Source of the DNA: Ulota crispa
Lineage: Eukaryota; Streptophyta; Bryopsida; Orthotrichales; Orthotrichaceae
NCBI GenBank assembly: GCA_963920765.1
Contig: OY987246.1
Coordinates: 7,442,501 to 7,506,500 of the forward strand
DNA: 64,000 nt
Direction of reading: 5' to 3'
A program made the position numbers and the translations under genes. The notes under the pieces are model-generated. The model ran no database searches, was not told where the DNA came from, and was given only the letters and a program-made list of their open reading frames with translations. Positions 48,815 through 61,004 of the stretch are shown here, piece by piece (positions within the stretch are counted from its first letter, which is position 1; each line of letters starts with the position of its first letter).

Positions 48815-49645
48815 TAATTTTCTAAAATAAATTTTAGGATATTGAAATTTTGTATTTGTGAGAATAGTTTGGTAATTTAAAGTGAGTTTTTTGATAATTC
48901 CTTCAAGATGTTTCATCATTGATGTAATGTCTTGACAAAATCATCATAAAATTCACTCTACATGACCTCAAAGCTCTTAAAAATGAAACATTCAGAAGTC
49001 CCAAAATTTACCTTTTATTGCAACTTAACAAATATGGTGTTCCTTGTCTTTGATTATTGCTATAGTTTTGAGTTTTCAATTTTTGATTATTACATATTCT
49101 AATGAATTGTAAAAAAATAAAATAAAACATCTACCTTTGAAATGTACCACCAAAGTTAGCCTTTATGATTTGTGTCCACAATACTATACGTAATATGATT
49201 AATTTTGGTACAAATTTTTATTCATTTGATTATGAGAAATCCATATTATACAAAGCTACATATAGGTACATTGTATAATAAAATTGCCCCTACACTCACA
49301 ACTACAAAGAAAGGTTGAGATTTTATACTTATCATTCTAATCTTTAATTTTTTTCATGCATGATTTTTGTCTTGTGGTCAAATTAATGCGTTATTCATTA
49401 AATTGGGAAAAAACACTTCCCAAAATGTATTTTGGAAACATTAACTTTTACATTTGTGAGAGTACTTTCATGATTTGATGTGAGATTTTTTGATAGTTCC
49501 TATAAGATATTTTATCATTGATGTAAGGTCTTGAAAAAATCAGAATAACATTCACTCTAAATCACCTCAAAATTTTCAAAAATGAAAAATTCAGAACTCC
49601 CAAAATTGAAAATTTCTCCCAAATTAACAAATATTGCATTCTAAT
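48815..49645 (+). repeat. Direct repeat pair, about 235 nt each
   Basis: 48815..49050 and 49400..49645 share a series of blocks (CATTTGTGAGA, ATCATTGATGTAA, GTCTTGA..AAATCA, ATTCACTCTA, ACCTCAAA, CAGAA.TCCCAAAATT, TTAACAAATAT) in the same order. The spacer between them is AT-rich. Family unknown. Confidence 0.7.
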
Positions 49646-49712
49646 ATCACTACGTGGCTTAGGTGCTCTTGGCCTAGCTTTGTTGTTGCGCTTTATTGAA
49701 AGGGTCACTACT

Positions 49713-49714
<2 letters not shown>

Positions 49715-49746
<32 letters not shown>
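49715..49746. repeat. Poly(T) run of 32
   Basis: Uninterrupted T run. It could be the reverse of a retroposon poly(A) tail, but no element body can be assigned to either side. Confidence 0.8.
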
Positions 49747-49751
<5 letters not shown>

Positions 49752-49839
49752 CAAATTTGTGCTAGTGGCCTGGTGGCACTGTGGGGTGGAGAGGAGCGTG
49801 CTTTGAGAATACGCAAGGTATTTGGCTATGACTTAGTGT

Positions 49840-50760
49840 AATTGGACTTTTCCATTGCAAGTTCTAAATAAAAATTTTGGAAAACACTTGCTCTCTAGAA
49901 TAGCTTCCAACTATTACAAACTCTCAATAAAGTTTCTAGAGATAATGTTCTCTCTAGAATAGGCACAGTCGTTTACTGCAAACTCTAGATGGAAATTCTA
50001 AAGACAACATTCTCTCTAGAATGGGTGCGGTTTATTACTTCTAAATCTCTCAAACTTCTAAATCTACAAAATCTCAAAATCTACCAAATCTTTAAATTTT
50101 CACTTCAAACTATACTACTATATAAAATTGAAAGAAAATAAAATGGGAGTTTTTTTCCTTATGCAAACCAACCATTGTCTTTTTGAAGCTCTATAACTTT
50201 TGTGTTATAGCTTTAAAATACCAGTGTGATAGCAATTCAAAAAGCTAATACTATCAAGTACAATACATAAAAAACTCACTAAAAACTAAGACTATATCCA
50301 AAAGTTATAGCTAATCAAAGTTTAGATATCTAAATTAAAGAAAATACCAAACCTTTCAACTTTTACATACCATAATTCCCTCAAAATTCTTTCAAATGAC
50401 TTGAATGATAACAATCTGAAAAACTAATCTAATAAACTATTATCTATAAAAGATTCAAATGAAAAATCTAAACAAGTCAAAAATTATGGCTCATAAAAGT
50501 TGCGGCTTTTTTCTTGCAAAAAGACAACTTACCTCCCAACTTCAACTCAACACAATTCTCTCAAAAATCCTTCAAATGACATGAATGATAATAATTCAAA
50601 AACCCGATTTGATAAGCTAACCCTTTCAAAAAAAACATTAACATGATCAGAAGTTATGACTCTTCAAAGTTGCGGCCTCTCTTTCACCAAATACATGCAA
50701 CCTTTAAGCCTTTACACCTCTATATTCTTCTTTTCAAAGCTCCAAATCTCAAGTTTAATA
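49840..50760. repeat. Two adjoining degenerate tandem arrays
   Basis: 49840..50040 holds three units of about 75 nt around CTCTCTAGAATAG and CAAACTCTA.AT..AA.TTCT. From 50160 to 50760, units of about 165-175 nt repeat TTCAAATGACATGAATGATA, CAAAAGTTATGGCTC-like and AAAGTTGCGGC motifs. Non-coding. Confidence 0.6.
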
Positions 50761-52691
50761 ACTTTCCACAAAGTTTATACAATGATCTTTACTCTATAAA
50801 AAATTCCTAACAAAATAACAAATTGTGTAGTTTCTATGGTTGATCAAAATCATCACCCTTTTACATGTGAGGCAACAAACTTTTCCCACTAAAACATGCA
50901 CAACTTTTGAATGCTAACTCCAAATCAAACAAACATAGAATTTTTAAAAACCTCACACAAAGTTACATAAATTCAACAAATCTCATTTTATAATTCTATA
51001 TATACAATAAGTTATGGCTCTTGCCACATTTGGATCTTTAATCCCAACTTCCCATTACACTCCAAAAGTTTTAAAAACTTCCTAAGATGCTTTTAGCACA
51101 TGAATCAGCCTATACTCTTCTTAAATAGGTGACCCTACTCCCATTGAATCCCTTAACTTACCTTTATCCTTATTTTGAGATTATTCCACCTCAAATTTTA
51201 GATTAAAGGCAAACTACTTTAGGATTTCTCCCAAACTACTTTTACCAAAGATATCTACCTCATTTTTTTTCACATTTCCTAATAAAAGAACAAATATAAA
51301 ACAAATACCACTAAAAGATGCCACGTATCTTTTTGAACATACAAAAGGGCTGAAAGCTTATCTCTAGTCACCAAGTTGTAGACTTGGTTGATAAGAGTAG
51401 CGGTGATCTTTATCGCTCATTTTATTTCAACTCTTGATTTATTGAAATCTAAACAAAATTAAGTAATAAATGTATATCTACATGATAGAGGCATCTCCAT
51501 CATAACAGCGCAGCAGCAACTGATTCTTAGAGTCTTTATAAACTTAGAAAATTGTATTTTTTTGAAAATAAGTCGCACAAAATGTTGGCAAATTGACACT
51601 TATATGTTACTAGTTGACTTTGGTGTTCAGAGTTTTAAAATCATTTCAGTCTTGAACTTATTTTGTCTCTTCATGTTTTTAAAAAATACATTACTTGCAT
51701 TCCAATTTGTTATTCCAGTTCTCTTTTATTTTGGATTTTTGTTGTTTTTTTAGACAGTTCTAATAGAGTTTAGTGAGAATAGATTGAGTGGAAATATCAA
51801 AAATTTGGCTCGTTGCATGCTGTTTGAGTGAGTTAATGATGGATCCCACATTTGTAGTCTTTACCATGCAATTTGGAGAAGGAAAAGGTGCAACAAAAGT
51901 TAAGAAGCCAATTTTGAAGGAGTTTTTTTAAGAGCTTTAGAAACTTGGACTGCTAAAACGCTTTGGTAATTCCAAAGTCTGAAGGCAAAGGAAAGAAGAA
52001 TGTCAATGAAAATGAAAACGTTTCACTTAGAGGTAGAAAAGAGACTACTAGTCAAGGCTTCAGCCAAGAGTTGGGGCTTTGTAATTCATTGCTAGCTTCT
52101 AAGGTGGGACAAAAAAAGAAGGTCTTATGGGCAGTTGCAAGAAACACTTCACAGTTTTGTCTCAAACACCCTTAAAATTGGTAGTACTATGTAGTACCAC
52201 GAGCTTTTGAAATCATTTTTTTTAAATTAAATAAAATATGGAAAATTTGTAAAGCACTTAAAATAGCTTACATGTGAAAATTCAGACCTAGAGATTTTTT
52301 ATTCTAAAAGTTATGCACAAAACAAAATCACCAACAAAAAACCAATTTCTTTCTTGTTTTTTAGAAAATAGTAAAATAATTCAAAAAAATAAAATAAAAA
52401 ATTGGCCATTTGAGAATTCATTAAACACATTCACATGGTACAATTGCTTTGTTGAGGAATTTCTTTGTATTTTGCCAATGAAGGGAGATAGGATGCCCAC
52501 TTAGAGACAATGTAGATGCCATGGAGTTTATAATTTTGCAAAACCCTTCTAGAAATGCATGTAAGAATGCTCCATAAACTACATCCCTAATTTATAGCCC
52601 TAGAAAAGCTTTTTTGAACCCATAATAGCACTAAAAACCCCCAAAATGGCTAAGGTAGATACCTATTTGGGGGCTGTTCAAAAATAGCAAA
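50761..52691. other. AT-rich spacer, 5' flank of the hAT remnant
   Basis: No gene supported. Short open frames at 51562 and 51963 have no recognisable domain. The 5' terminal repeat of the hAT element may be here, but I could not find it. Confidence 0.4.
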
Positions 52692-55664
52692 ATGATTTTA
52701 AAAAAACCACAAAAATTATGGAAGGTCTGTAACTATGACATGTACCTTTCTCTGAAATTTCAATTCAAAAGAACTTGCTCCACAAAAGTTACAAACCAAA
52801 AAGCACCTGCAAGAGGTGAAGGGGACAACAAATTGGACCGGTGTTTCTTGCAATCACCCTTATGCCATCCAAATTTCTCTAATTTGGTTGTGTTTTATGA
52901 CACTAATGCTACTTTACTGGAGTCTTCCAATGTTGCAACTACACCGGGAACTACACCAGCTCCTATTGCTCTTACCTTGATCCAAATTAGGAGCTTCCAA
53001 GATTCTTGGGTTACTTCTTTTCCTTGGGCAGAGAAAATGTTGGATGAGAATGGCATGGCTGTGCTTGTCAAGTGCTTGATTTGTACTAGGATTGAGGGGA
53101 GGATTACAACAATAGCTATGAAGAAAGACAAGTTGAATAAGCATGCCGGGTGGAAGTGTGCAACTCGTGTCATGCCAAGGGAAGGAGTCATGGTAGGAGA
53201 ATGGTATAGGGACAACAAGAACAAGCATTTCATAAATGAAAAGGCTTATGCTGCATTATCACGCGGAACTATTTCACAGAAGCTTAAAAGGGCAGGTGAT
53301 GAATTAGATTGCAAGAAAAAAGAGCAATTTGCTTGTGTCTTTTGGCTTTTGAGCAATGTTCGACCCGTGTAGGATTTCCCTTCACAATGTGATCTACTTC
53401 AACACATTGGTGTGAAGATGCCTAAAAAGCATTGGAACATTGAGTCTGGTTGGGGCATGGCCGAGGCGATTCATTTTGTATATTGTGAAAAGATTAAGGA
53501 GTTGTTGCAAACGGCTTAGTTCATTAGTGTTCCATGCAATGAGGCCACATCAATTGATAATAGATCTTGGATTTCAGTTCATATATACGTGATCATTGAT
53601 TTTGTCCGTGTCCCACTTTTGCTGCATCTTGAGGAAGTTATGGGTAAAGCAGGATCTGATTTGCTTAGTCAAATGATCATGCATGGTTTGTTAGGGGCTG
53701 GAGGCTTGACTTATGAGCACTTGATGGTCAAATTTGTGTGCTTTGGAGCAGATGGTGCATCCACATTCCAAGGATGTCGGCATGGAGCTGGTGTACAAAT
53801 TAGAAAGAACTTTTCTCTCCATGTATTGTGTGTCTATTGTTGGGCACATAAGACACATCTTGCTATCACTGCCATTTTTGGTCTCATGGTGATAGCTTGT
53901 ATGGAGGTAGTTCTTCAAAAAACTCATGAATACTTCTCTAAGTCACCCAAACGTCACCTAGAGTTCACTAAGTTAGCCAAGATCATGGAGACAAAGGGAC
54001 GCAAGATCTTGAAACATGTCAAAACTCAATGGTATAGCATGTTGTTGCTGGCTCAAAGGATCTTAAGTGAGTATAGGACACTAATTGTCAAGATGGCACT
54101 GGATAAGGACAAAAAGAGCCATGCTAAAGCCCTCCTCAATTCCCTCTCTGATTCAAAGATCCTTTCAGGGTTAGCTTGCATTGTGCCTCTTATGGAGATG
54201 GTGAATTGCCTCAGTGAGTATACCCAAGCACGTGATGTGTACATTTGTAATTTTGTTGCCGCTGTAAGAGAATGTATCAGTGGGCTTCAATGTATGTACA
54301 TTGAGGAGTCTACAACCTTCATGTCAAACCATTTTACTATTTTGAGGGGCTTAGAAGACACAACCTTGGAGTCAATTCAAATGAAGTGGGTTCTAGATCT
54401 AAACTCCCCTAATACTGAGGTAGAGCACCTAACATTTCAATCATCTGATGTTTCCACAAACATCTTTGTTGTGAAGAGCAACTTTATAACAAGAAAGAAG
54501 ACTAAAGTAATAAGGATTAATTGGGCAACAACATCCAAATCGGTGAGAGCAATGTATTGGTGAGTTCCAAACTCAAAACCCTTCAAATTTATTGTTGTAT
54601 GGCCTTTGAATTTAATTCCTTTCAATTTTATAAACATAATTCCTTTCAATTTAAGTTTTGTTTTGTTTTTTTCAAATGTATTCCTGTTTGTATCATAGTC
54701 TATGTTCTTATATTTATATGTCCTTTCCTTTCAAATCTAATTAGTCTTGTGCTCTAATTTGTAAGTGTTGTACTTTATTTATATACATTCTTTTTGTTTA
54801 CATGTCTTTAAATTTATATATGTGAGTTTTAATTTGCTTATTTGTCTTATCATTTATTGATGTGTTTTTTTGTTTACATGTCTAAATTTTCATTTTATAA
54901 GTTTTAATTTGTTCATATATTTAGCCATTTTGTTATGTGTATACTAATTTATTTGTGTGTCTTATAACGTATTCATGTGCTATAATTTAGCAATGCCTCT
55001 TCAATTTATGTAATACATGTTCTAATTTGTTTGGCCTTGAGGTTGTGATGTAGGGGCAACTCAATCACTAATCTCTGAGTTGACAATTCAGTTCCCTAAC
55101 CAACCTCTCATGGATGCATTTGGGATTGTGTTCCCCCAATTTTGGATTCATAAAGAGTCTTGTGATGCAAGCTTTCACAAGCATTTAGCAGTGCTCAAAT
55201 CTAAGTATTGCACTGCTCAAGAGATGAGGCCAGGGGAAGGGAGGAGTCATGTTTGGGTGTCACCTCCTTTGAGTGAAAATGCCCTTGATGAGCAACAAGC
55301 CATGTTTTGGTCAACCATGAAGGCCAATTCAGAGCAAGCCATGACTCCACCCTATACACAAAACCCACTTACAAGGCTATGGCAAATTTTTGGTGCAAAT
55401 AAAATATTGCTTGCAGCATTTCCAAAATACTCCAAGATGGCTAAATTGGCAATGGTTTTGGTGTTGAGCTCGGCTGAGGATGAAAGGACATTCTCCACAG
55501 TTGGCATTGTGAAATCCAAAGTGAGAAACAAACTCATAGATCACCTTGCATTATGTGTTCAGATGAAAACTCAACGATTTTGGACTCTTGACACCTTTCC
55601 ATTTGGTGAAGCTATGCATGAATGGCAGTTAATTAATAATAGATATGGGCTCAATGGCCTGTAG
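52692..55664 (+). pseudogene. Decayed hAT-family transposase
   Basis: A single frame from 52692 to 54563 is interrupted only by two TAG codons (53370..53372 and 53517..53519). A C-terminal block follows at 55080..55664, probably after an intron with a GTGAGA donor at 54543. N-terminal part: a BED-like zinc finger (LVKCLICTRIEG..KKDKLNKHAGWKC). Middle: FVCFGADGAST with the DDE-type Asp and LCVYCWAHKTHLA, as in plant hAT-like proteins. End: LSSAEDERTFSTVGIVKSKV then RNKL, the hAT dimerisation region. Long uninterrupted similarity of layout means decay is recent or mild, yet the stops and the phase mismatch at the last block make it non-functional as read. Terminal repeats were not located. Confidence 0.88.
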
Positions 55665-56487
55665 ATAGCTTCAAATCAAATTTAGGAAACACGTCAAGTG
55701 GTGTTTCATCTTACACTATACCTTTTCTATTTTGCATTTGCATTCTTGCTCCTCATGTTAGTAATGTGGTGAGTGCTTATGCATTTTAGTTTTTATTAGG
55801 GTTGTTGGATTATTTTCTAGGTTCACACTGGGGTTTTACAATTGTCCCTTGCCTTGTCATGTTGTATGGTCACTTCAAATTTTGGAACTCTCTTTTTTAT
55901 TTCAATTTTATTATGATGTTTCCTTTCATGTTAACATACTAATTTTGGGCGTTTGAGTGTGTTTTGTTCTGTATATAAGTATGATGTGTATTTTAAAATC
56001 TTATGTTGAATTGCAAATTTGTTTTGAAGTGCATGTGTTTGCTTTCTTTTAGTTGAAATTTTCAAATTCACAATACTTATATTGAGCGTTGGAGTGTATT
56101 TTGTTGTATACAGGTTCATTGTAGATAACCATTTTTGCTTGTGCTATGTAGAGAATTATTTTTTAAATGTAGTTTAGAAAATAGCCTTGAAAGCTACTTT
56201 CTCTTTGAGAATGACGCCAAATTATAGTGAAACTACCTCTAAGTTCACTAATTTGCTTATAATAAACTTCAAAACTTCAAAAAATTAACACACTTCATTT
56301 TTGCAAAGAATGTCTATAGCCTGTATATGCTACTTACAAAACTAGCACTAGCATGCAATATTTTAATGTCTCACAAAACCATCATGAAATCTAGCCTTGA
56401 CGAAAGGTTAAAAACATCCAACTTTACATTTCCTAAAAAAAAAGTAGCCATTCTTGCTACTCAACCATTTTTTGGTTTGAAAAAAAG
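55665..56487. other. AT-rich 3' flank of the hAT remnant
   Basis: No gene or clear repeat. The right hAT terminus should be sought here. Confidence 0.4.
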
Positions 56488-57188
56488 CTAAAGCCACTTG
56501 TGGTAGTCACGGTTGGTTTAAGATTCAGATTTCTGTGAAGATTGAGAAAAGGCAGAGTGAAAGTACGAGTCAATACAATGGGAGTAGCAACGCGAGATGA
56601 ACCCAGAATTACGAGAAGTAAAAGTTCTCTTGCAAAAACCTGAAGGACGCCACATCTCCACGCCTGGGGGAGGATAATTTTTTTCTCAATCTTCACGGAA
56701 AACCTTGAGCGCCAATCGCGGACAAACCGCCAAGTCAGTTTCCGTGAAGATTGAAAAAAATAAAAGTCAAATTGTGACTACCACTCTAGTAGTGGTAGTC
56801 ACAGTTGGTGTGAGATTGAGGTTTCCATGAAGATTAAGAAATGGCTGAGCGGATGTAGGAGCCAATGGGAGCACTTCTTCATGGAAGGAGGTGTGACACC
56901 CCTTTTGTGAGTGATGGAGAATGAAGGATGGAGAATGGTAAAAACAAACTCTTACTTACTAAAAACGGATAGGATAAACTTGTACGTAAATTGAAGTACA
57001 AGGAAACTTGGATTGTGGTAAGAGTTTCTCAGAGAAAATAAATTCTCCACATTTTTCTTCATGCCCAAGGGAGAATAAAAAAAATTCTCAATCTTCACGG
57101 AACCAACAAGTCGCCGATCGCGGAGAGAGGGCCACGTTGGTTTTCCATGAAGATTGAGAATCGGAAGAACGAACTGTAACTACCACTA
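56488..57188. repeat. Two adjoining inverted-repeat elements meeting in a palindrome
   Basis: GGTAGTCAC.GTTGG-type ends lie near 56490 (forward), 56775 (reverse), 56790 (forward) and 57180 (reverse). The two middle ends meet in a palindrome with 13-nt arms (TGTGACTACCACT and AGTGGTAGTCACA, 56773..56804). Interiors repeat CAATCTTCACGGAA and TGAAGATTGAGAA. The second unit shares the TGTGAC.CCCCTTTTGTGAG / GGAGAATG.. block with 61806..62245, so both belong to family R3. Confidence 0.65.
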
Positions 57189-57844
57189 CACTAATAATGG
57201 TATTTAGTGTTGGTAACACTAATTACAAACCCCAACACTAAATGTCAACAATCCCCTTAATGTTACCAACACTAAATGTCAACCTATACACTATTTGTCA
57301 ACTATTGTAACTTTTGGGAGTAATTTTTTTTACAAGTTTAGATTTAGTGTTAGAAATTGGTTCATTTTTTATCCAAAAAAATCCAAAAATTTGAAACAAC
57401 AACAAAGAATGTTATAATTTCTTAAAAAATATCATAACTTTTTTTCTTCAAAAAAAAAGTTAAATTTTTTATTTAATGTTATAATCTAATGTTCTCAAAG
57501 TCCCTAGTGAAGTTCCCAAAGTTCCCAATGAAGTTCTTGAAGTTCCCATAGGACGTTCCCAAAGTTTCCAATGACGTGCCCAAAGCTCCCAATGGAGTTC
57601 CCAAAGTTCCCATATGACATTCCCAAAGTTCCCAATGGAGTTCCAAAAGTTCCCATATGACATTCCCAAAGTTCCCATTTGACTTGACGTTCCCAACATT
57701 CCCATAGTTTGGAAGAAGGTAACAAAAAATGGTGTGCACAAAAAGAAAGCAACTCTAAATGCAAACTAATTGAGATTTAGAGTGAGTGAAGTTAAATTAT
57801 AGGTAACACTATTGGTACCATAACACTAAATACCATTATCAGTG
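57189..57844. mobile_element. CACTA-like non-autonomous element with internal GTTCCCA array
   Basis: Ends CACTAATAATGGTATTTAGT and, read inward from the right, CACTGATAATGGTATTTAGT, both continuing GTT. Between about 57488 and 57715 is a tandem array of short units of the type GTTCCCAAAGTTCCCAATGGA-like (varied every 15-16 nt). The three overlapping minus-strand frames there are by-products of the array. No matching 3-bp target duplication was found. Confidence 0.65.
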
Positions 57845-58250
57845 TACTGCATCGAAAACATTTTCACTGCACCCTACATGTGCGCGGCCCTTCTGCCCCA
57901 AATGCCGTTTTCATTCGTATACATACCCGGCGTGATACCCGGATATATATCCGGGTTGATACCTGGGTCCAAAGGTCGTCGTCGTTCAGGGCTTCCACAG
58001 AAATATTCCTCCCAGCAAAGAAAAAAATTGGTCACTCGGGATCGTTGTTGGTGATTTTGGGTCGGTTCGAAATCTGTGCAGCATTATGTTAAGCCTCAAC
58101 CTGTTCAAATTCTCAAGGATTTTTCCGCCGGCTAAATTTTGCAGGTTATAACTTAGTTTAAGATTGAATGTGACGAGCGAAGTGATCAGGAGGTGTGAGG
58201 AAGAGTGTCATTCCGGGGGTGGGGGGGAAGAGATCATTGATTTCTTCGCC
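57845..58250 (+). promoter_or_regulatory. Promoter and 5' UTR of the gene at 58251
   Basis: GC-richer than the transposon zone to its left, with tandem CCCGG..ATAT.. motifs at 57925..57965. Core promoter motifs cannot be assigned with confidence. Confidence 0.35.
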
Positions 58251-59534
58251 ATGGGGGAGAGGGTACTTATCAGACGTGTGAGTTCTCTTTTGCGAGGTAC
58301 AGGGGAGAAGAATGTGAGATACGTTCAGCAAATTGTTGTGCGATGCGCTTCTGGTGGCGCTGCGAATCCCGCCAGAGAGGCGAGAGCGGCGAGTCCTTCC
58401 AAAGTGGTGAAGAAAGGGGCCGCTGCTGCTGCCAAGGACGCGGGGCTGGAGAAGCGCGACAGGTTTGCCACCGTCCTTCAGTCGTGTCTGGATGCGCCGT
58501 CGCCGGTGCGGCATTTGAAGGAGAAGGACAGGCTCAGGGAGCTTGAACGGGAGAAGCTAGGGTTAATAAGCAAGGAGAAGGAGCGCGCCTTGGAAAGAGA
58601 TAAGGCCAAAGCCAAAGCTGCTGCGAAAGAGAAGAAACGAGCAGGTAGGGTTTCACATTGGTACATTGATCATGCGAGGTTCTTAGTTTTCTAACAATGA
58701 AATTTTCGATTTCACCACGACTCGTTTTCCATGCTCTAGGTTCTACTCTTTCTTTTTTTCAGAAAATAGTTGCCTGTGATGCACAAAAAGGCCTTGAGCT
58801 GCGAGTTAAATGTCCTGATTTAGGGTTTTTAGGGTTTAGGGTTTAGGACGGAAATTAAAGGAAGAAAGACTGTTTATGTCTCTTGAAGCATTATAACAAA
58901 GATAGAGTAGTTTGCTTTCATTGAGAGATCAGTATAGAGCTCACTGTAGAGATCACTTAGGGTAATGTAAGAGCCTAACTCTCTCTTTAGATCAAACTTT
59001 CTTCACAATTTAGTGATGATAGACATCTTGCCAAGTCATGTTCACTTAACTTGCTGATTGAAGGCCAACCAAGTTTATGGGCAGATGAGTCTCTGTTGGT
59101 AACAGAGAAATCTAGATCATCCCTTTTGCATCCTTTCTTTGTTCGGAAGTGTTCTGCCGATTATTAACATGAAATGTTGCGTTTGTGCAGATAAATCGGG
59201 TACAGAGAAAGAAGCTACTGTAGAAGTTGCAGCACAAGCTGAGCAACCGTATGATTTGACTGCAGAAGAAGGTATGAAATTAGCCAAGGAGTACAGCAAG
59301 TTTCTTATGAAGGAACACAGATTGAAGTCTGCGGCAGAGAATGTGAGATTACAGTTGAAGAAAGACGCAATTGCTGCTCTTCCTCCACACCTCCGAGAAA
59401 AAGCTCTGGTACCTGACTTCACTCCCTTCCCTCCCACTAGAATCCCAGCTTCCTTGACGCCACCAATTCCAGGCTACGTAGAAGAGATGACAAAATCTGC
59501 CGAGCAATCTGCCAAGATTCAAAAGATAAGATAG
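58251..59534 (+). CDS. Small helical protein, probably mitochondrial, function unknown
   Basis: Two exons, 58251..58644 and 59191..59534, with a phase-1 GT..AG intron; 245 residues. The ATG is the first in frame. Residues 1-40 (MGERVLIRRVSSLLRGTGEK..VVRCAS) are Arg-rich and lack acids after the first few residues, as in a mitochondrial presequence. A strongly charged helical segment follows (LKEKDRLRELEREKLGLISK then KERALERDKAKAKAAAKEKK), likely a coiled coil. The C-terminal third contains EEGMKLAKEYSKFLMKEHRL, AIAALPPHLREKALVPDFTP then FPPTRIPASLTPPIPGY. I think this conserved Pro-rich tail marks a plant mitochondrial (possibly mitoribosomal) family, but that is a weak impression. No catalytic motif. 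The intron contains telomere-like repeat. Confidence 0.78.
58819..58848 (+). repeat. Interstitial telomere-like repeat in an intron
   Basis: About four TTTAGGG-type units with one extended T run. Located in the only intron of the gene at 58251. Confidence 0.85.
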
Positions 59535-60513
59535 GTCTATTTATTGCCTTCTCTGGTTTTTACCAATGAGTTGAGTTCCAGTTCACCTTGAGGTCTATCT
59601 AGTGTGGCCCACTTTATTTCGATTTTTTAAAAAATTTAATGGCTTTACGACAACTTTATTCACACTCCTACGCTTGATAGGGCCCAACCCTCATACAAAG
59701 TAAACAAGAGAGGTTACTTTGGTGATTTTTTGCAAAATGACTTACCTTTGTTTTTTGCCTTGCAAGTTCTTCAGTTCTTTTTGATGAGCTGTAGGCGTTA
59801 TCAAACTCATAAGCTCCAGCTCATATGTTCACTGTCCTAGTCATCACCTTGCTGGTTATTCAGGTGTAGTGCTTGCTGAATTTGGTCATATGAATCCCTT
59901 GGTAATTGCTGTTAGCTGATTTTAGATGCTGTAATGTGGAAGTGAGCGCTTATTTGAAATGTGCAATCAGCTTAAGAACTTAATTTGTGTATGTTATGCT
60001 TGGTAGCAGTAGTAGTAGCAGTAGAGGTTTTGGCAACTCAACATTTATTATCCATAGGCTTGGGGTCCATACTGGTAAGAATGTTATGTGACCAAATGGA
60101 GATTGAACTGTATTTTTTCAGTTTAATATAGAATCAAGAAGAATATTCAAAGCTTGTGGTTTAAGGTTGGGTAATTGCTAAAATGGTATTTTTTCTAGCT
60201 ACTGTAGCATTATAATTTAAAGAAAAAGTAGTCACTAGCTTCGTGGGCAATAGAAAATTGTAGTGTTGAAAATTTCAAAGAGAGAATGGAGTAATACGCA
60301 TCAAAAGATGTATGAATGAGATTCTAAACCAATTGGCTATAAATTTGAATTTCTGGTTTATACTTTCATACTTTCTTTTGGAAGACCACTCACACTCAAG
60401 ACATGGTCACAAAACAATTCTGGATTTTGATTGTCTTGTTGTGGTAATGTTCATTAAGCAAAATCCAAATTTTTGTGATCTACTCAACAAACTGATTATG
60501 ATGTATTACTCAT
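59535..60513. other. 3' flank of the gene ending at 59534
   Basis: Likely 3' UTR in its first few hundred bases. A short AGT/AGC triplet run lies at 60008..60025. No other gene. Confidence 0.45.
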
Positions 60514-61004
60514 GGGAATTGATACATGTACCACCCCTTCTTGACTACCACACCCTGCTATATATGGTCAATATTTACAACATTAAAATGGGAAATGATA
60601 CATGTACCACCTCTTCTTGACTATTCTACTGCTTTTACTATATATGGTCAATATATTGTAATATTAAAATAGGTGTGGACCACAAGAAAAACATCACTAG
60701 TTTGAAAATGCAACTTGACATAGAAGTTTCAACTTAAATTTTGCTTTTTAGCTTTAGATCCCGCCCATAATATCAATTACAAAATCTAAATTATGTTTAG
60801 TTTAATTTATACTTTTTTAAATTGCTACTATGAGCGAGATTCTGAAAAAAAAATTAAAGTTACAACTTCTATATCAAATTGTGTTTTCAAATTAGTGATG
60901 TTTTCCTTGTGGTCCACACCTATTTTAATATTAAAAAAATATTGACCATATATAGTAGGGTGTGGTAGAATAGTCAAGAAGGGGTGGTACATGTATCAAT
61001 TCCT
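60514..61004. mobile_element. Foldback MULE-type MITE (GGGAATT family), perfect 9-bp target duplication
   Basis: Ends GGGAATTGATACATGTACCA and, read inward, AGGAATTGATACATGTACCA. ATTACTCAT lies directly on each side (60505..60513 and 61005..61013). The left arm contains a partial internal duplication (near 60516..60560 repeated at about 60590..60650). No coding sequence. Confidence 0.9.

Noticed and set aside
57469..57764. Three overlapping Gly/Thr/Trp-rich minus-strand frames
   Set aside because: All three phases are open because the underlying 15-16 nt array avoids stops; no gene.
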